In this document: positions 9,362-17,506 of the stretch, in pieces
Layout: every line of letters starts with the position of its first letter
Position numbering within the stretch: position 1 is the stretch's first letter
Assembly (NCBI GenBank): GCA_023398815.1
Contig: JAEWRW010000028.1
Location: 62,001-126,000 of the forward strand
Direction of reading: 5' to 3'
From: Bacillota bacterium
GTDB taxonomy: Bacteria > Bacillota > Clostridia > Christensenellales > UMGS416
Length of the DNA: 64,000 bases
Notes under the pieces: model-generated
The model's database searches: none
What the model saw: the letters and a program-made list of their open reading frames with translations, nothing else
What the model was told of the DNA's origin: nothing
Made by a program: the position numbers and the translations under genes

Positions 9362-10420
9362 ATGAAGAAGACCAAGGTTGCGGTGATCGGCTGCGGCACG
9401 ATCGCCAACAGCGCCCATCTGCCCAGCTACTCCAAGAACCCCAAGGTGGAGCTGGCCTACGTGTGCGACATCATCCCCGAGCGGGCCGAGGCTGCCAAGG
9501 CCACCTACGGCGCGGGCAAAGCCGTCCTCGACTACAAGGAAATTCTGGCCGATCCCACGGTCACGGCGGTGTCGCTGTGCGTGCCCAACTACCTGCACGC
9601 CACTATGGCCATTGACTGCCTGAACGCCGGCAAGCATGTGTTGTGCGAGAAGCCCGCCGCCGTCAGCTACGACCTGGCGGTGTCCATGAAGGAAGCGGCC
9701 GACCGCAATGACAGAATCCTGAACATCGGTGTCGTCAACCGCTTCAACACTTCGGTCAACCGCATCAAGACGATGATCGACAACGGCGACCTGGGCAACG
9801 TGTACCACGTATATTGCTCCTTCCGGTCTCACCGGTCGATCCCCGGCCTCGGTGGCCCCTTCACCCGCACCGACAAGGCCGGCGGCGGCGTGCTCATCGA
9901 CTGGGGCGTCCACTTCCTGGATCTCATCTTCTACTGCATCGGCAAGGTGAAGCCGGTGGCCGCCAGTGGGCAGACGTACTCCGCCCTGGGCCGCGACATG
10001 AAGTCCTACACCTATACCAGCATGTGGGCTGGCCCGCCGGATTATGAGGGTGTCTACGATGTCGAGGACTTTGTGACCGGCCTCGTGCGCACCGACGGCC
10101 CCACCATCTCGGTCAATGGCGCCTGGGCCCAGAACATCGGCGAGAGCGCCATGTTCATTGAGTTCCTGGGCGACAAGGGCGGCGTCAAGCTGCAGTATGG
10201 CGGCAACTTCGTTTTTTACAGCACCAAGGACGGTGCCCTGACCGAGACGAAGTACGACTTCAATATGAGCGACATGTTCTACGACGAGTTGGACGCCTTC
10301 GTTGACGCTGCCAACGAGAACAAGAAGATCCGCTCCAACATCAACGAGGTGCTCGTCACCACCAAGGTGATGGAGGGCATCTACCAGTCGGCCAAGCAGA
10401 ACCGCGAGGTCGCGCTGTAA
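9362..10420 (+). CDS. Gfo/Idh/MocA-family NAD(P)-dependent oxidoreductase
   Basis: A 352-residue sugar or inositol dehydrogenase-like enzyme. The N-terminal Rossmann fold starts VAVIGCGTIANSAHLP, and the family motif C-E-K-P lies near residue 98. The C-terminal alpha/beta domain is present and full length. The substrate cannot be read from sequence; neighbours suggest carbohydrate metabolism. AAAGGAGAAA precedes the ATG and a strong terminator follows. Confidence 0.9.
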   Translation: MKKTKVAVIGCGTIANSAHLPSYSKNPKVELAYVCDIIPERAEAAKATYGAGKAVLDYKEILADPTVTAVSLCVPNYLHATMAIDCLNAGKHVLCEKPAAVSYDLAVSMKEAADRNDRILNIGVVNRFNTSVNRIKTMIDNGDLGNVYHVYCSFRSHRSIPGLGGPFTRTDKAGGGVLIDWGVHFLDLIFYCIGKVKPVAASGQTYSALGRDMKSYTYTSMWAGPPDYEGVYDVEDFVTGLVRTDGPTISVNGAWAQNIGESAMFIEFLGDKGGVKLQYGGNFVFYSTKDGALTETKYDFNMSDMFYDELDAFVDAANENKKIRSNINEVLVTTKVMEGIYQSAKQNREVAL

Positions 10421-10457
10421 CCCCACAGTCAATAGTGTCTCAACAGGCAGCCCCACA

Positions 10458-10487
10458 GGCAGGGAGCATATGCTCCCTGCCTTTTTT
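10458..10487 (+). terminator. Intrinsic terminator
   Basis: A perfect 24-base palindrome (10458-10481; 10-bp stem, loop CATATG closing to 4 bases) followed by six T. It ends the sigK-to-oxidoreductase stretch. Confidence 0.93.
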
Positions 10488-10578
10488 GTTTTGCTGACGG
10501 CAGGAAGAAGGCAGGGGACCTACGCAATTTAGGTCGCCGAAGGTCGCACCGCCAACTTGTTCACCGCTTCCGGGCCTT

Positions 10579-10607
10579 TTGACAGACTGACGATAGTACG
10601 GTACACT
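10579..10607 (+). promoter_or_regulatory. Sigma-A promoter for the transglutaminase-like lipoprotein
   Basis: TTGACA (10579-10584) and TACACT (10602-10607) are separated by exactly 17 bp, about 110 bases upstream of the ATG. Confidence 0.8.
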
Positions 10608-10715
10608 CTTTGGGAATGGGGGCATGGCTACGCTGTCGCGACTTGTGACACGTCAACCACAGCCGTGCGATTGGATTTCCGCTGGGTGTTCAGGAGAAGG
10701 GGAGGAACCGGGATA

Positions 10716-11834
10716 ATGAGGAAAGTAACCCGTAGCGGCAAGGCGTTGTGCACGCTCGCTCTCTGCTTGACGCTGGTGGGTGCCCTGGCAGGCTGCCAGC
10801 AGAGTACCCCTGCCGCCGGAACGCCTGTGCCCACCGCTTCATCCGCGGCTATCCCAACGGCCACGGCAATGACCACACCGATTACGACACCCACTGAAAC
10901 GGCCACCCATTCGCCATCGCCGGTTGTGTCGCCCACCCCCACGCCAGAGCCGGAGCTCGCCTACACGTTTGACCCCTATGTATTGCCTGCAGATGCGAAG
11001 GTTTACATTGGAGATTTGCTGCCGGACTACAAAAAACTCGTGGACGCCGTGCTGAAGCGCAAAAAAAAGATTGAGCTGCCAAAGAAATCCCTGGAGCCTG
11101 CCATCTCCTGTCTGTATTCCGATTTCCCTTTGAGCGTGCTGCTGCGGGATTATACCATCGACGAAAAGACATCCATGATAACTTTGGTCTACAATTATGA
11201 CAAGGAGGAGCATGCTAAGCGCATCCAGGCGTTTGAGGACCGGGTGGAGCAGGTAATTCGCTCGGCGGTGTCCCCCTCCTATAATGAGTTTGAGACGGCA
11301 CTGGCCTTGTATCGCTGGACAGCGAAGAACATCACCTACACCCCGGGTGACGACGTGTCGCCCTATCACGCCCTGATGGATGGGGTTGGCATCTGCCAGA
11401 GCTATACGGGGCTGTACAGCTTCCTTCTTCTGCAGCTGGGGCTGGATCCGCTGGAGTGCGGTTCTTTCATGAGCAACGGCGATGCCCACGTGTGGGTACT
11501 GCTCACCTTTGGCGATACCCAGTTTCACCTGGATCCGACATTCGAGAGCAACGAGACCAAAGGCGAGGGGCTGCGGTACTTTGGCATGGACGATACACGG
11601 CGGTTGGATAGCGGCGCAGTTCTGCCGTTCAGCACCGGTGTTTACCCCTGGAGCGCTGACGCGCCCGTGTGTGAGGATGCCCGCTTTGCATTCCTTGCCG
11701 CCTGCACTCGTTGGGAATTGGATGCTGACGAACACCGCCTGCTGTTGAATGACGGTATAGGGGAGGATCCCTATGCGTCGCTTGATACCACCACCTATGA
11801 GACAACCATGCTGCAAGACCCAGAACTGCCGTAA
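10716..11834 (+). CDS. Transglutaminase-like lipoprotein
   Basis: 372 residues. A signal peptide ends in a lipobox (G-A-L-A-G-C), followed by a 45-residue Thr/Pro/Ser-rich linker and then a transglutaminase-like core with a complete triad: Cys227 in GICQSY, His258 in DAHVWV, Asp273 in HLDPTF. Proteins of this kind are extracytoplasmic cysteine peptidases or cross-linkers anchored to the membrane; the substrate is unknown. The start at 10716 is set by GGGGAGG at 10699-10705; an in-frame start at 10557 lies upstream of the promoter -35 and is rejected. Confidence 0.85.
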   Translation: MRKVTRSGKALCTLALCLTLVGALAGCQQSTPAAGTPVPTASSAAIPTATAMTTPITTPTETATHSPSPVVSPTPTPEPELAYTFDPYVLPADAKVYIGDLLPDYKKLVDAVLKRKKKIELPKKSLEPAISCLYSDFPLSVLLRDYTIDEKTSMITLVYNYDKEEHAKRIQAFEDRVEQVIRSAVSPSYNEFETALALYRWTAKNITYTPGDDVSPYHALMDGVGICQSYTGLYSFLLLQLGLDPLECGSFMSNGDAHVWVLLTFGDTQFHLDPTFESNETKGEGLRYFGMDDTRRLDSGAVLPFSTGVYPWSADAPVCEDARFAFLAACTRWELDADEHRLLLNDGIGEDPYASLDTTTYETTMLQDPELP

Positions 11835-12047
11835 CGGACAGGCGCAAGGTGCCGTGCAGTACCCGTCTCCAGTGTGCAACGCCCGCCGCAGACGATGATC
11901 CGCTCAATGCGGCCAGCAGGGTGGCTCGCCAGGTGTAAACTGCCAACAATACCCGATTGCCGAACGGTAGCGCATGCCTCTCACATGGAAATAACCAAAT
12001 ATCCACATGTGTTGTCTATACCTGTTTCTGGGCCATTTGGTTCATTC

Positions 12048-12087
12048 TTGCACAGCATGAAAAATGATAGTATCATGATCTGTGCAA
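12048..12087 (+). promoter_or_regulatory. Promoter of the mannoside operon with an overlapping 40-bp dyad
   Basis: TTGCAC (12048-12053), a 17-bp spacer and TATCAT (12071-12076). An inverted repeat, TTGCACAG at 12048-12055 and CTGTGCAA at 12080-12087, brackets the promoter, with an inner CATGA/TCATG pair. The dyad is placed where a repressor would block RNA polymerase, suggesting substrate control of the operon; the regulator is not identified in this window. Confidence 0.65.
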
Positions 12088-12126
12088 AATCGAACGCTGG
12101 CTAAGGCCGCGTGGCAGGAGGCTGCT

Positions 12127-13359
12127 ATGGATCGAGATCAGCTCAAGGCCTTTGGGCAGGCGGTGACCGACCACCTGACCCATGATTTGTTGCCTTATTG
12201 GGTGGAACGCGACGGCTGGAAGGCAAAAAATGCCTTCTATGGGTGGCTGGACGAGAAGGGATTGCCCACCCAGGGGGAGGATGCCCCCTGGCACAGTGTG
12301 CTCTATTCCCGGCTGCTGTGGACATTCTCGGCGGCGGCGCGCTTCACCGGCGACCGCGGGCTGCTGGCCCAGGCCGACCGGGCGTACGCCATCTTCCGGA
12401 GTCACTTTTTGGATCATGAGTTTGGCGGGGCCTATTGGTTGGTGAGCCCCGACGGCAGCGTGCTGGACGACAAGAAGCAGACCTATGGTCTGGCTTTCTG
12501 GGTCTATGGCCTGACCGAGTACCGGTTGGCGGGCGGGCCGGAAGAGGCTCTTGCCGACGCGAAGGACATCTTCCACCACATGCAGGCCCACCTGCGCGAC
12601 CCCATCCACGGCGGCCATGTGGAAGCTGCCAACCGCGACTGGACCCGTGCCAGCCGCATCGGGCTCGATGAGCACGTGCCGCTGGCTGAGAAGTCAATGA
12701 ACACTCACCTGCACGTGCTGGAGGCCTTCACGAACCTGCTGCGGGCGTACCCCGCCGACGAGGTGCGCCAGGCCACGGCGGAGGTGCTGGACAACTTCCT
12801 CAATCACATCGTCGATCCTTCCGGCTTCTTCCACATGTTCCTGGATGTGGACTACAAGCCTTGGAAGGGTCACGCCAGCTACGGCCATGATATCGAGGGC
12901 AGCTGGTTGCTGTGGGAGGCGGCTGAGGTGCTGGGAGACCCCGCGCTTCTGGAGCGCGCCCGCCCGGCCTGCCTTGCCCTGTGCGACCGTCCCCGCCGTT
13001 ATGGCATCGACCCCGATGGTGGCATCATCGACGAGGGAGAGATGGACGGTACGCCGGTGCACACCGACAAGGGCTGGTGGCAGCAGGCCGAGGCCGTCGT
13101 GGGCCAGGCCAATGCCTATCAAATGACCGGTGATGAGAAATACTTGGAGGGGGCACATCGCACCTGGGAGTTCATCGACCGCCACATCATTGACCATGAG
13201 TGGGGCGAGTGGTTCAGTTCTGTCAGCCGCGATACCACCCAAACGAATCGCCGCGAGAAGGTCGGCCCCTGGAAGTGCCCCTATCACAACAGCCGCATGT
13301 GCATGGAAGTGGGGCGGCGGGTAAAAGAAATACTGGAAGGGAAGGGAGCGCACGCATGA
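12127..13359 (+). CDS. Cellobiose 2-epimerase
   Basis: Epimerises the reducing-end sugar of beta-1,4 disaccharides; in mannan users it turns mannobiose into mannosyl-glucose. The 410-residue (alpha/alpha)6 barrel of the AGE superfamily carries the CE hallmarks as I recall them from Ruminococcus albus CE: SYGHDIEGSWL, W-W-Q-Q-A-E-A-V-V-G and VGPWKCPYHNSRMCMEV, with the catalytic histidines in GHDI and YHN. The ATG at 12127 has CAGGAGG upstream; an in-frame GTG at 12082 has none and lies in the dyad. It overlaps the next gene as ATGA. Confidence 0.93.
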   Translation: MDRDQLKAFGQAVTDHLTHDLLPYWVERDGWKAKNAFYGWLDEKGLPTQGEDAPWHSVLYSRLLWTFSAAARFTGDRGLLAQADRAYAIFRSHFLDHEFGGAYWLVSPDGSVLDDKKQTYGLAFWVYGLTEYRLAGGPEEALADAKDIFHHMQAHLRDPIHGGHVEAANRDWTRASRIGLDEHVPLAEKSMNTHLHVLEAFTNLLRAYPADEVRQATAEVLDNFLNHIVDPSGFFHMFLDVDYKPWKGHASYGHDIEGSWLLWEAAEVLGDPALLERARPACLALCDRPRRYGIDPDGGIIDEGEMDGTPVHTDKGWWQQAEAVVGQANAYQMTGDEKYLEGAHRTWEFIDRHIIDHEWGEWFSSVSRDTTQTNRREKVGPWKCPYHNSRMCMEVGRRVKEILEGKGAHA

Positions 13360-14369
13360 CGAAGATCATCGGGGCGAATCTGCCCAACATGCCCTGGGAG
13401 GACCGCCCGGCAGGCAACCAGGAGCCGATCTGGCGCTACAGCGCCAACCCCATCATGGGCCGCAATGTCAACTTCAAAGCCAAACGCGTCTATAACAGCG
13501 CCGTCGTGCCCTTTCAGGGCGGTTTCGCTGGTGTGTTCCGCGCCGACGGGCGGGACGGCAAGGCTCTGATGCACTCCGGCAAGAGCCTAGATGGCATCCA
13601 CTGGACGCTGTCGGAGGACGTGATCCAATGGAAGGACGAGCAGGGCAACCCCTGGAACCCCAATTACGGCTATGACCCGCGCGTCATCCCGCTGGAGGGT
13701 CGCTTTTACATCGTCTGGTGCACGGATCTCGGCGGTGCGGCGCTGGGCATGGGCGTCACCGATGACTTTGAGCACTTCACCCGGTTGGAGAACCCTTATC
13801 TGCCCTTCAACCGCAACGGCGTGTTGTTCCCGCGCAAGGTCGGCGGCACCTATCGGATGCTGACACGGCCCAGCGACTCGGGGCACACGCCCTTCGGCGA
13901 CATCTTCATCAGCGAGAGCCCCGATCTTACCTTCTGGGGCAAGCACCGCCGCGTGATGAGCCGTGGCGCTGCCGGCTGGTGGCAGGGCCTGAAGATTGGC
14001 GGCGGCACCGTGGTGGAGACCGACGAGGGGTGGCTTCTCATCTACCACGGCACCAGCCAGACTTGCAACGGCTACGTGTACAGCATGGGCGCCGCGCTCC
14101 TTGACATCAACGAACCCAGCCGGGTGCTGTATCGCTCGTCGGATGCCATCCTCGGGCCGGAGATGCCCTATGAGACCACGGGCTTTGTGGACAACGTGGT
14201 ATTCCCCTGCGCGGCGCTGACTGACGCCTCCACTGGCCGCATCGCCATCTACTATGGCTGCGCCGATACCCACACGGGCCTTTGCTTCACAACCATTGAC
14301 ACCCTGCTTGATTACGTCAAGGCCACGTCGGTGCTGGGCGCCGGTGACGCGGACCTTGGAAAATGTTAA
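13356..14369 (+). CDS. GH130 beta-1,4-mannooligosaccharide phosphorylase (subfamily 2 type)
   Basis: A 337-residue five-bladed beta-propeller that should remove mannose from beta-1,4-mannooligosaccharides with phosphate, giving mannose 1-phosphate. Asp107 in Y-D-P-R-V is at the GH130 general-acid position. KAKRVYNSAVV and the GGGTVVETDEGWLLIYHG segment are typical of the RaMP2-like group. Other members act on mannosyl-N-acetylglucosamine, so exact specificity is inferred from the two neighbouring enzymes. There is no signal peptide, so it acts in the cytosol. Confidence 0.88.
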   Translation: MTKIIGANLPNMPWEDRPAGNQEPIWRYSANPIMGRNVNFKAKRVYNSAVVPFQGGFAGVFRADGRDGKALMHSGKSLDGIHWTLSEDVIQWKDEQGNPWNPNYGYDPRVIPLEGRFYIVWCTDLGGAALGMGVTDDFEHFTRLENPYLPFNRNGVLFPRKVGGTYRMLTRPSDSGHTPFGDIFISESPDLTFWGKHRRVMSRGAAGWWQGLKIGGGTVVETDEGWLLIYHGTSQTCNGYVYSMGAALLDINEPSRVLYRSSDAILGPEMPYETTGFVDNVVFPCAALTDASTGRIAIYYGCADTHTGLCFTTIDTLLDYVKATSVLGAGDADLGKC

Positions 14370-14383
14370 AAGGAGAACGAACG

Positions 14384-15589
14384 ATGAGCACTTATGAGCA
14401 ACGCCTGGCCTTCCTGGCCGGCCAGTACGAAGAAACCATCACCCGCAAGAACCAGCCCGTGGAAGGCAACGGCGTCTTTGAGCGCTTTGCCGACCCGGTG
14501 CTGACGAACAAGCACATCCCCCCGGCATGGAAGTACGACCTGAACCCGGCGACCAACCCCTTCCTCATGGAGCGGCTGGGTGTCAACTGCGTCTTCAACC
14601 CCGGTGCCATTGAGTTTGATGGCAAGGTGCTGCTGATGGCGCGTGTGGAAGGCAACGACCGCAAGTCGTTCTTCGCCGTGGCCGAGAGCGACAACGGCGT
14701 CGATGGCTTCCATTTCTGGTCCCACCCGGTGCGCGTACCCCAGACCGAAGATTGGGATGTGAACGCCTATGACATGCGCCTCGTTAAGCATGAGGACGGC
14801 TACATCTACGGCCTCTACTGCTCCGAGCGCAAGGACCCCGACGCGCCGGCGGTGGATACTTCGGCCGCGGTAGCCCAGTGCGCCATTGTGCGTACCAAGG
14901 ACATGAAGAACTGGGAGCGTCTGCCCGATCTTAAGACGCCCTCGCCCCAGCAGCGCAACGTCGTGCTGCACCCAGAGTTTGTGAATGGCAAGTATGCCTT
15001 CTACACCCGCCCGCAGGATGGCTTCATCAGCACCGGCACCGGCGGCGGCATCGCCTGGGGCCTGGCGAGCACGATGGACGGCGCGGTCATCGACGAGGAG
15101 ATCGTCATTGACGAGCGCAAGTACCACACCGTCAAGGAAGTGAAGAACGGCCAGGGTCCCGCGCCCATCAAGACCGACAAGGGCTGGATCCACGTGGCCC
15201 ACGGCGTGCGCAACACCGCTGCTGGCCTGCGCTATGTCGTCTATGTGTTCATGACTGACCTCAACGAGCCCTGGAAGCTCACCCACAGCCCCGGCGGCTT
15301 CTTCATCGCGCCGGAAGGGGAGGAGCGCATCGGCGACGTGTCCAACGTTGTGTTCACCAACGGCCTGGTGGCCCGCGACAACGGCGAGGTGCTCATCTAC
15401 TATGCATCCAGCGACACGCGCTGCCACGTGGCCCGCACCACGGTGGCCAAGCTCGTCGATTACTGCCTGAACACCCCCGAGGATCCGTTCTTCTCCCACC
15501 TGTGTGTGGAGAAGCGCTGTGAGCTCATCGACCGCAACCTGGATTACATCGCAAAGAGCGGCAACCCGGCGCTGAAAAAGCTGCTGTAG
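14384..15589 (+). CDS. GH130 4-O-beta-D-mannosyl-D-glucose phosphorylase (subfamily 1 type)
   Basis: Phosphorolyses mannosyl-glucose, the product of the epimerase, to mannose 1-phosphate and glucose. At 401 residues it has the longer N-terminus of this subfamily, the C-V-F-N-P-G-A and L-L-M-A-R-V-E-G segments, and Asp130 in N-A-Y-D-M-R at the general-acid position. The ATG at 14384 follows AGGAGA at 14371-14376; an ATG at 14363 overlapping the upstream stop has no Shine-Dalgarno. It is distinct from the other GH130 protein upstream, so the pair is not a recent duplication. Confidence 0.9.
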   Translation: MSTYEQRLAFLAGQYEETITRKNQPVEGNGVFERFADPVLTNKHIPPAWKYDLNPATNPFLMERLGVNCVFNPGAIEFDGKVLLMARVEGNDRKSFFAVAESDNGVDGFHFWSHPVRVPQTEDWDVNAYDMRLVKHEDGYIYGLYCSERKDPDAPAVDTSAAVAQCAIVRTKDMKNWERLPDLKTPSPQQRNVVLHPEFVNGKYAFYTRPQDGFISTGTGGGIAWGLASTMDGAVIDEEIVIDERKYHTVKEVKNGQGPAPIKTDKGWIHVAHGVRNTAAGLRYVVYVFMTDLNEPWKLTHSPGGFFIAPEGEERIGDVSNVVFTNGLVARDNGEVLIYYASSDTRCHVARTTVAKLVDYCLNTPEDPFFSHLCVEKRCELIDRNLDYIAKSGNPALKKLL

Positions 15590-15599
15590 GAGGATGACC

Positions 15600-17282
15600 A
15601 TGGACTGGAAGGCGCGTTGGCAGCATTGGAAGGCGAACGCCACCGACCCCCAGGTGCAGGCACAGCTTGCCACCATGGGGGAGGCGGAGGCGCAGGAACG
15701 CTTCTCAACCAACCTGGAGTTTGGCACCGGGGGGCTCCGTGGCATCATTGGCGCGGGCACTGACCGCATGAACGTCTATACCGTGCGGAAGGCCACCCAG
15801 GGATTTGCCCAGTACATCAAGGCCGCCGGGCCCGAAGCCATGGCAGCCGGTGTGGCCATTGCCCACGACAACCGCCGCATGTCGCCGGAGTTCACGCTCG
15901 CGGCCGCCGGCGTGCTGGCCGCCAACGGCATCCGCGCCTACGTCTTCGACAGCCTGCGCCCCACGCCGGAGCTTTCCTTCGCCGTGCGGCAGCTGCATTG
16001 CTTCGGCGGTATCGTCATCACGGCCAGCCACAACCCGCCCCAGTACAACGGCTACAAGCTCTACGACGACACCGGTTGCCAGCTGGTGCCCCAGTACAGC
16101 GACCAAGTGCTGGCCCACATCAACCGCATTGAGGACGAGCTGACCATCCCGTGCTTGGCGCGGGAGCAAGCCGGTGGCCTCATCCAAACCATTGGCAAGG
16201 GCGTGGACGAGGCCTACTACAGGGCCGTGCTGGACATCCAACTCGATGCCGCCGGCGACAAGTCGGGGCTCAAAGTCGTATTCAGCCCCCAGCACGGCAC
16301 CTCCAATGTGCCGGTGCGAGAGGTGATGAAGCGCCTGGGCTACGACCTTGTGGTGGTGGAGGAGCAGGCCTTCCCCGATCCGGAATTCCGTAACACCAAG
16401 AACCCCAACCCCGAGGAGAAGGTCGCCTTTGAGCTGGCACTCGTCAAAGCCCGTGCCTGCGGGGCTGATCTCATCATCACCACTGACCCCGATGCCGACC
16501 GGCTGGGCATTGCTGTGCTGCACGATGGGGACTATGTCTTCCTAAGCGGCAACCAGACCGGTGCCGTGTTGCTGGAGTACATCCTCTCCCAGCGAAAGGT
16601 TCAGGGCACATTGCCGGGGGACGGCATCGTCATCAACACCATCGTGACCAGCGACCTCGGCGACCGGGTGGCCCGTGCCTACGGCATGGCGACGGAAAAG
16701 ACGCTGACAGGCTTCAAATTCATCGGCGACCGCATCCGCACCCACGAGCGGGCGGGTGACCACACCTACGTCTTTGGCTATGAGGAGAGCTACGGCTATC
16801 TCATCAGCCCCATCGCGCGGGACAAGGACGCCATCCAAGCGGTGCTGATGATCTGTGAGGCCGCTGCCTACTACAAGCGGCAGGGCAAGACACTCAAGGA
16901 CATGTTGGACGATGTGTTCCGCACCTATGGCTTCTTCATTGAAAGCCTCATGTCCCTGTCGCTGGAGGGAGCTGCTGGTAGCGCCAGGATCGCAGAGATC
17001 ATGCGCACCCTGCGCGCCAACCCACCCCGTGAGCTGGCTGGGCTGGCCGTTGTAGGGGTGGAGGACTATGAGAACGGTGTGCGCCACACCACCCATGGCG
17101 ACGAGACGCTGACGCTGCCCCGGTCCGACGTGCTCAAGTTCCTGCTGGAGGACGGCTCCTGGGCGGCGGTGCGCCCCTCGGGCACCGAGCCCAAGTGCAA
17201 GTACTACTTCTGCGCCCAGGGCGGCAGCATGGCTGAGGCCACCGCCCGCATGGAAGCCATGCGCGGCTACTTCAAGCAATAG
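15600..17282 (+). CDS. Phosphoglucomutase/phosphomannomutase
   Basis: An alpha-D-phosphohexomutase of 560 residues that would convert the mannose 1-phosphate from the two phosphorylases to mannose 6-phosphate, and probably glucose phosphates too. All four domain signatures are present: the phosphoserine loop ITASHNPPQYNGYK, the Mg loop TTDPDADRLGI, the sugar-specificity loop GYEESYGY, and RPSGTEPK in domain 4. AGGAGG at 15588-15593 is at the right distance from ATG 15600; ATG 15594 touches it and is unlikely. It is the last gene of the mannoside operon. Confidence 0.93.
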   Translation: MDWKARWQHWKANATDPQVQAQLATMGEAEAQERFSTNLEFGTGGLRGIIGAGTDRMNVYTVRKATQGFAQYIKAAGPEAMAAGVAIAHDNRRMSPEFTLAAAGVLAANGIRAYVFDSLRPTPELSFAVRQLHCFGGIVITASHNPPQYNGYKLYDDTGCQLVPQYSDQVLAHINRIEDELTIPCLAREQAGGLIQTIGKGVDEAYYRAVLDIQLDAAGDKSGLKVVFSPQHGTSNVPVREVMKRLGYDLVVVEEQAFPDPEFRNTKNPNPEEKVAFELALVKARACGADLIITTDPDADRLGIAVLHDGDYVFLSGNQTGAVLLEYILSQRKVQGTLPGDGIVINTIVTSDLGDRVARAYGMATEKTLTGFKFIGDRIRTHERAGDHTYVFGYEESYGYLISPIARDKDAIQAVLMICEAAAYYKRQGKTLKDMLDDVFRTYGFFIESLMSLSLEGAAGSARIAEIMRTLRANPPRELAGLAVVGVEDYENGVRHTTHGDETLTLPRSDVLKFLLEDGSWAAVRPSGTEPKCKYYFCAQGGSMAEATARMEAMRGYFKQ

Positions 17283-17298
17283 CAACACAAACATACTG

Positions 17299-17350
17299 CG
17301 GCGGGTTGAGCGGATTACCGATCGACCCGCCGTTTGCTTTTGCCAACGCG
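17299..17350 (+). terminator. Terminator of the mannoside operon
   Basis: CGGCGGGT (17299-17306) pairs with ACCCGCCG (17335-17342), followed by TTTGCTTTT. The loop is long (28 bases), so strength is uncertain. Confidence 0.6.
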
Positions 17351-17448
17351 CGTTGCTCTTGTCTCGTGCGCATTGCGCCCCATTGTGTGCGCCATGTGGT
17401 GCCTTTCCGTTTTGTTTTCATTTCACATTTCAGTCCTAAAACTGATAA

Positions 17449-17477
17449 TTGTCAACAGGTTGCCCTTCCCCTATAAT
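17449..17477 (+). promoter_or_regulatory. Sigma-A promoter
   Basis: TTGTCA (17449-17454), a 17-bp spacer and TATAAT (17472-17477), 29 bases upstream of the ADP-ribosylglycohydrolase-family gene. Confidence 0.85.
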
Positions 17478-17506
17478 GGAATTATCTGGTTGGACGGAGG
17501 AACCCC

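Noticed and set aside
14366..15769. 467-codon frame antisense to the mannosyl-glucose phosphorylase gene
   Set aside because: No start signal and no family resemblance; covers an enzyme with identified catalytic residues.
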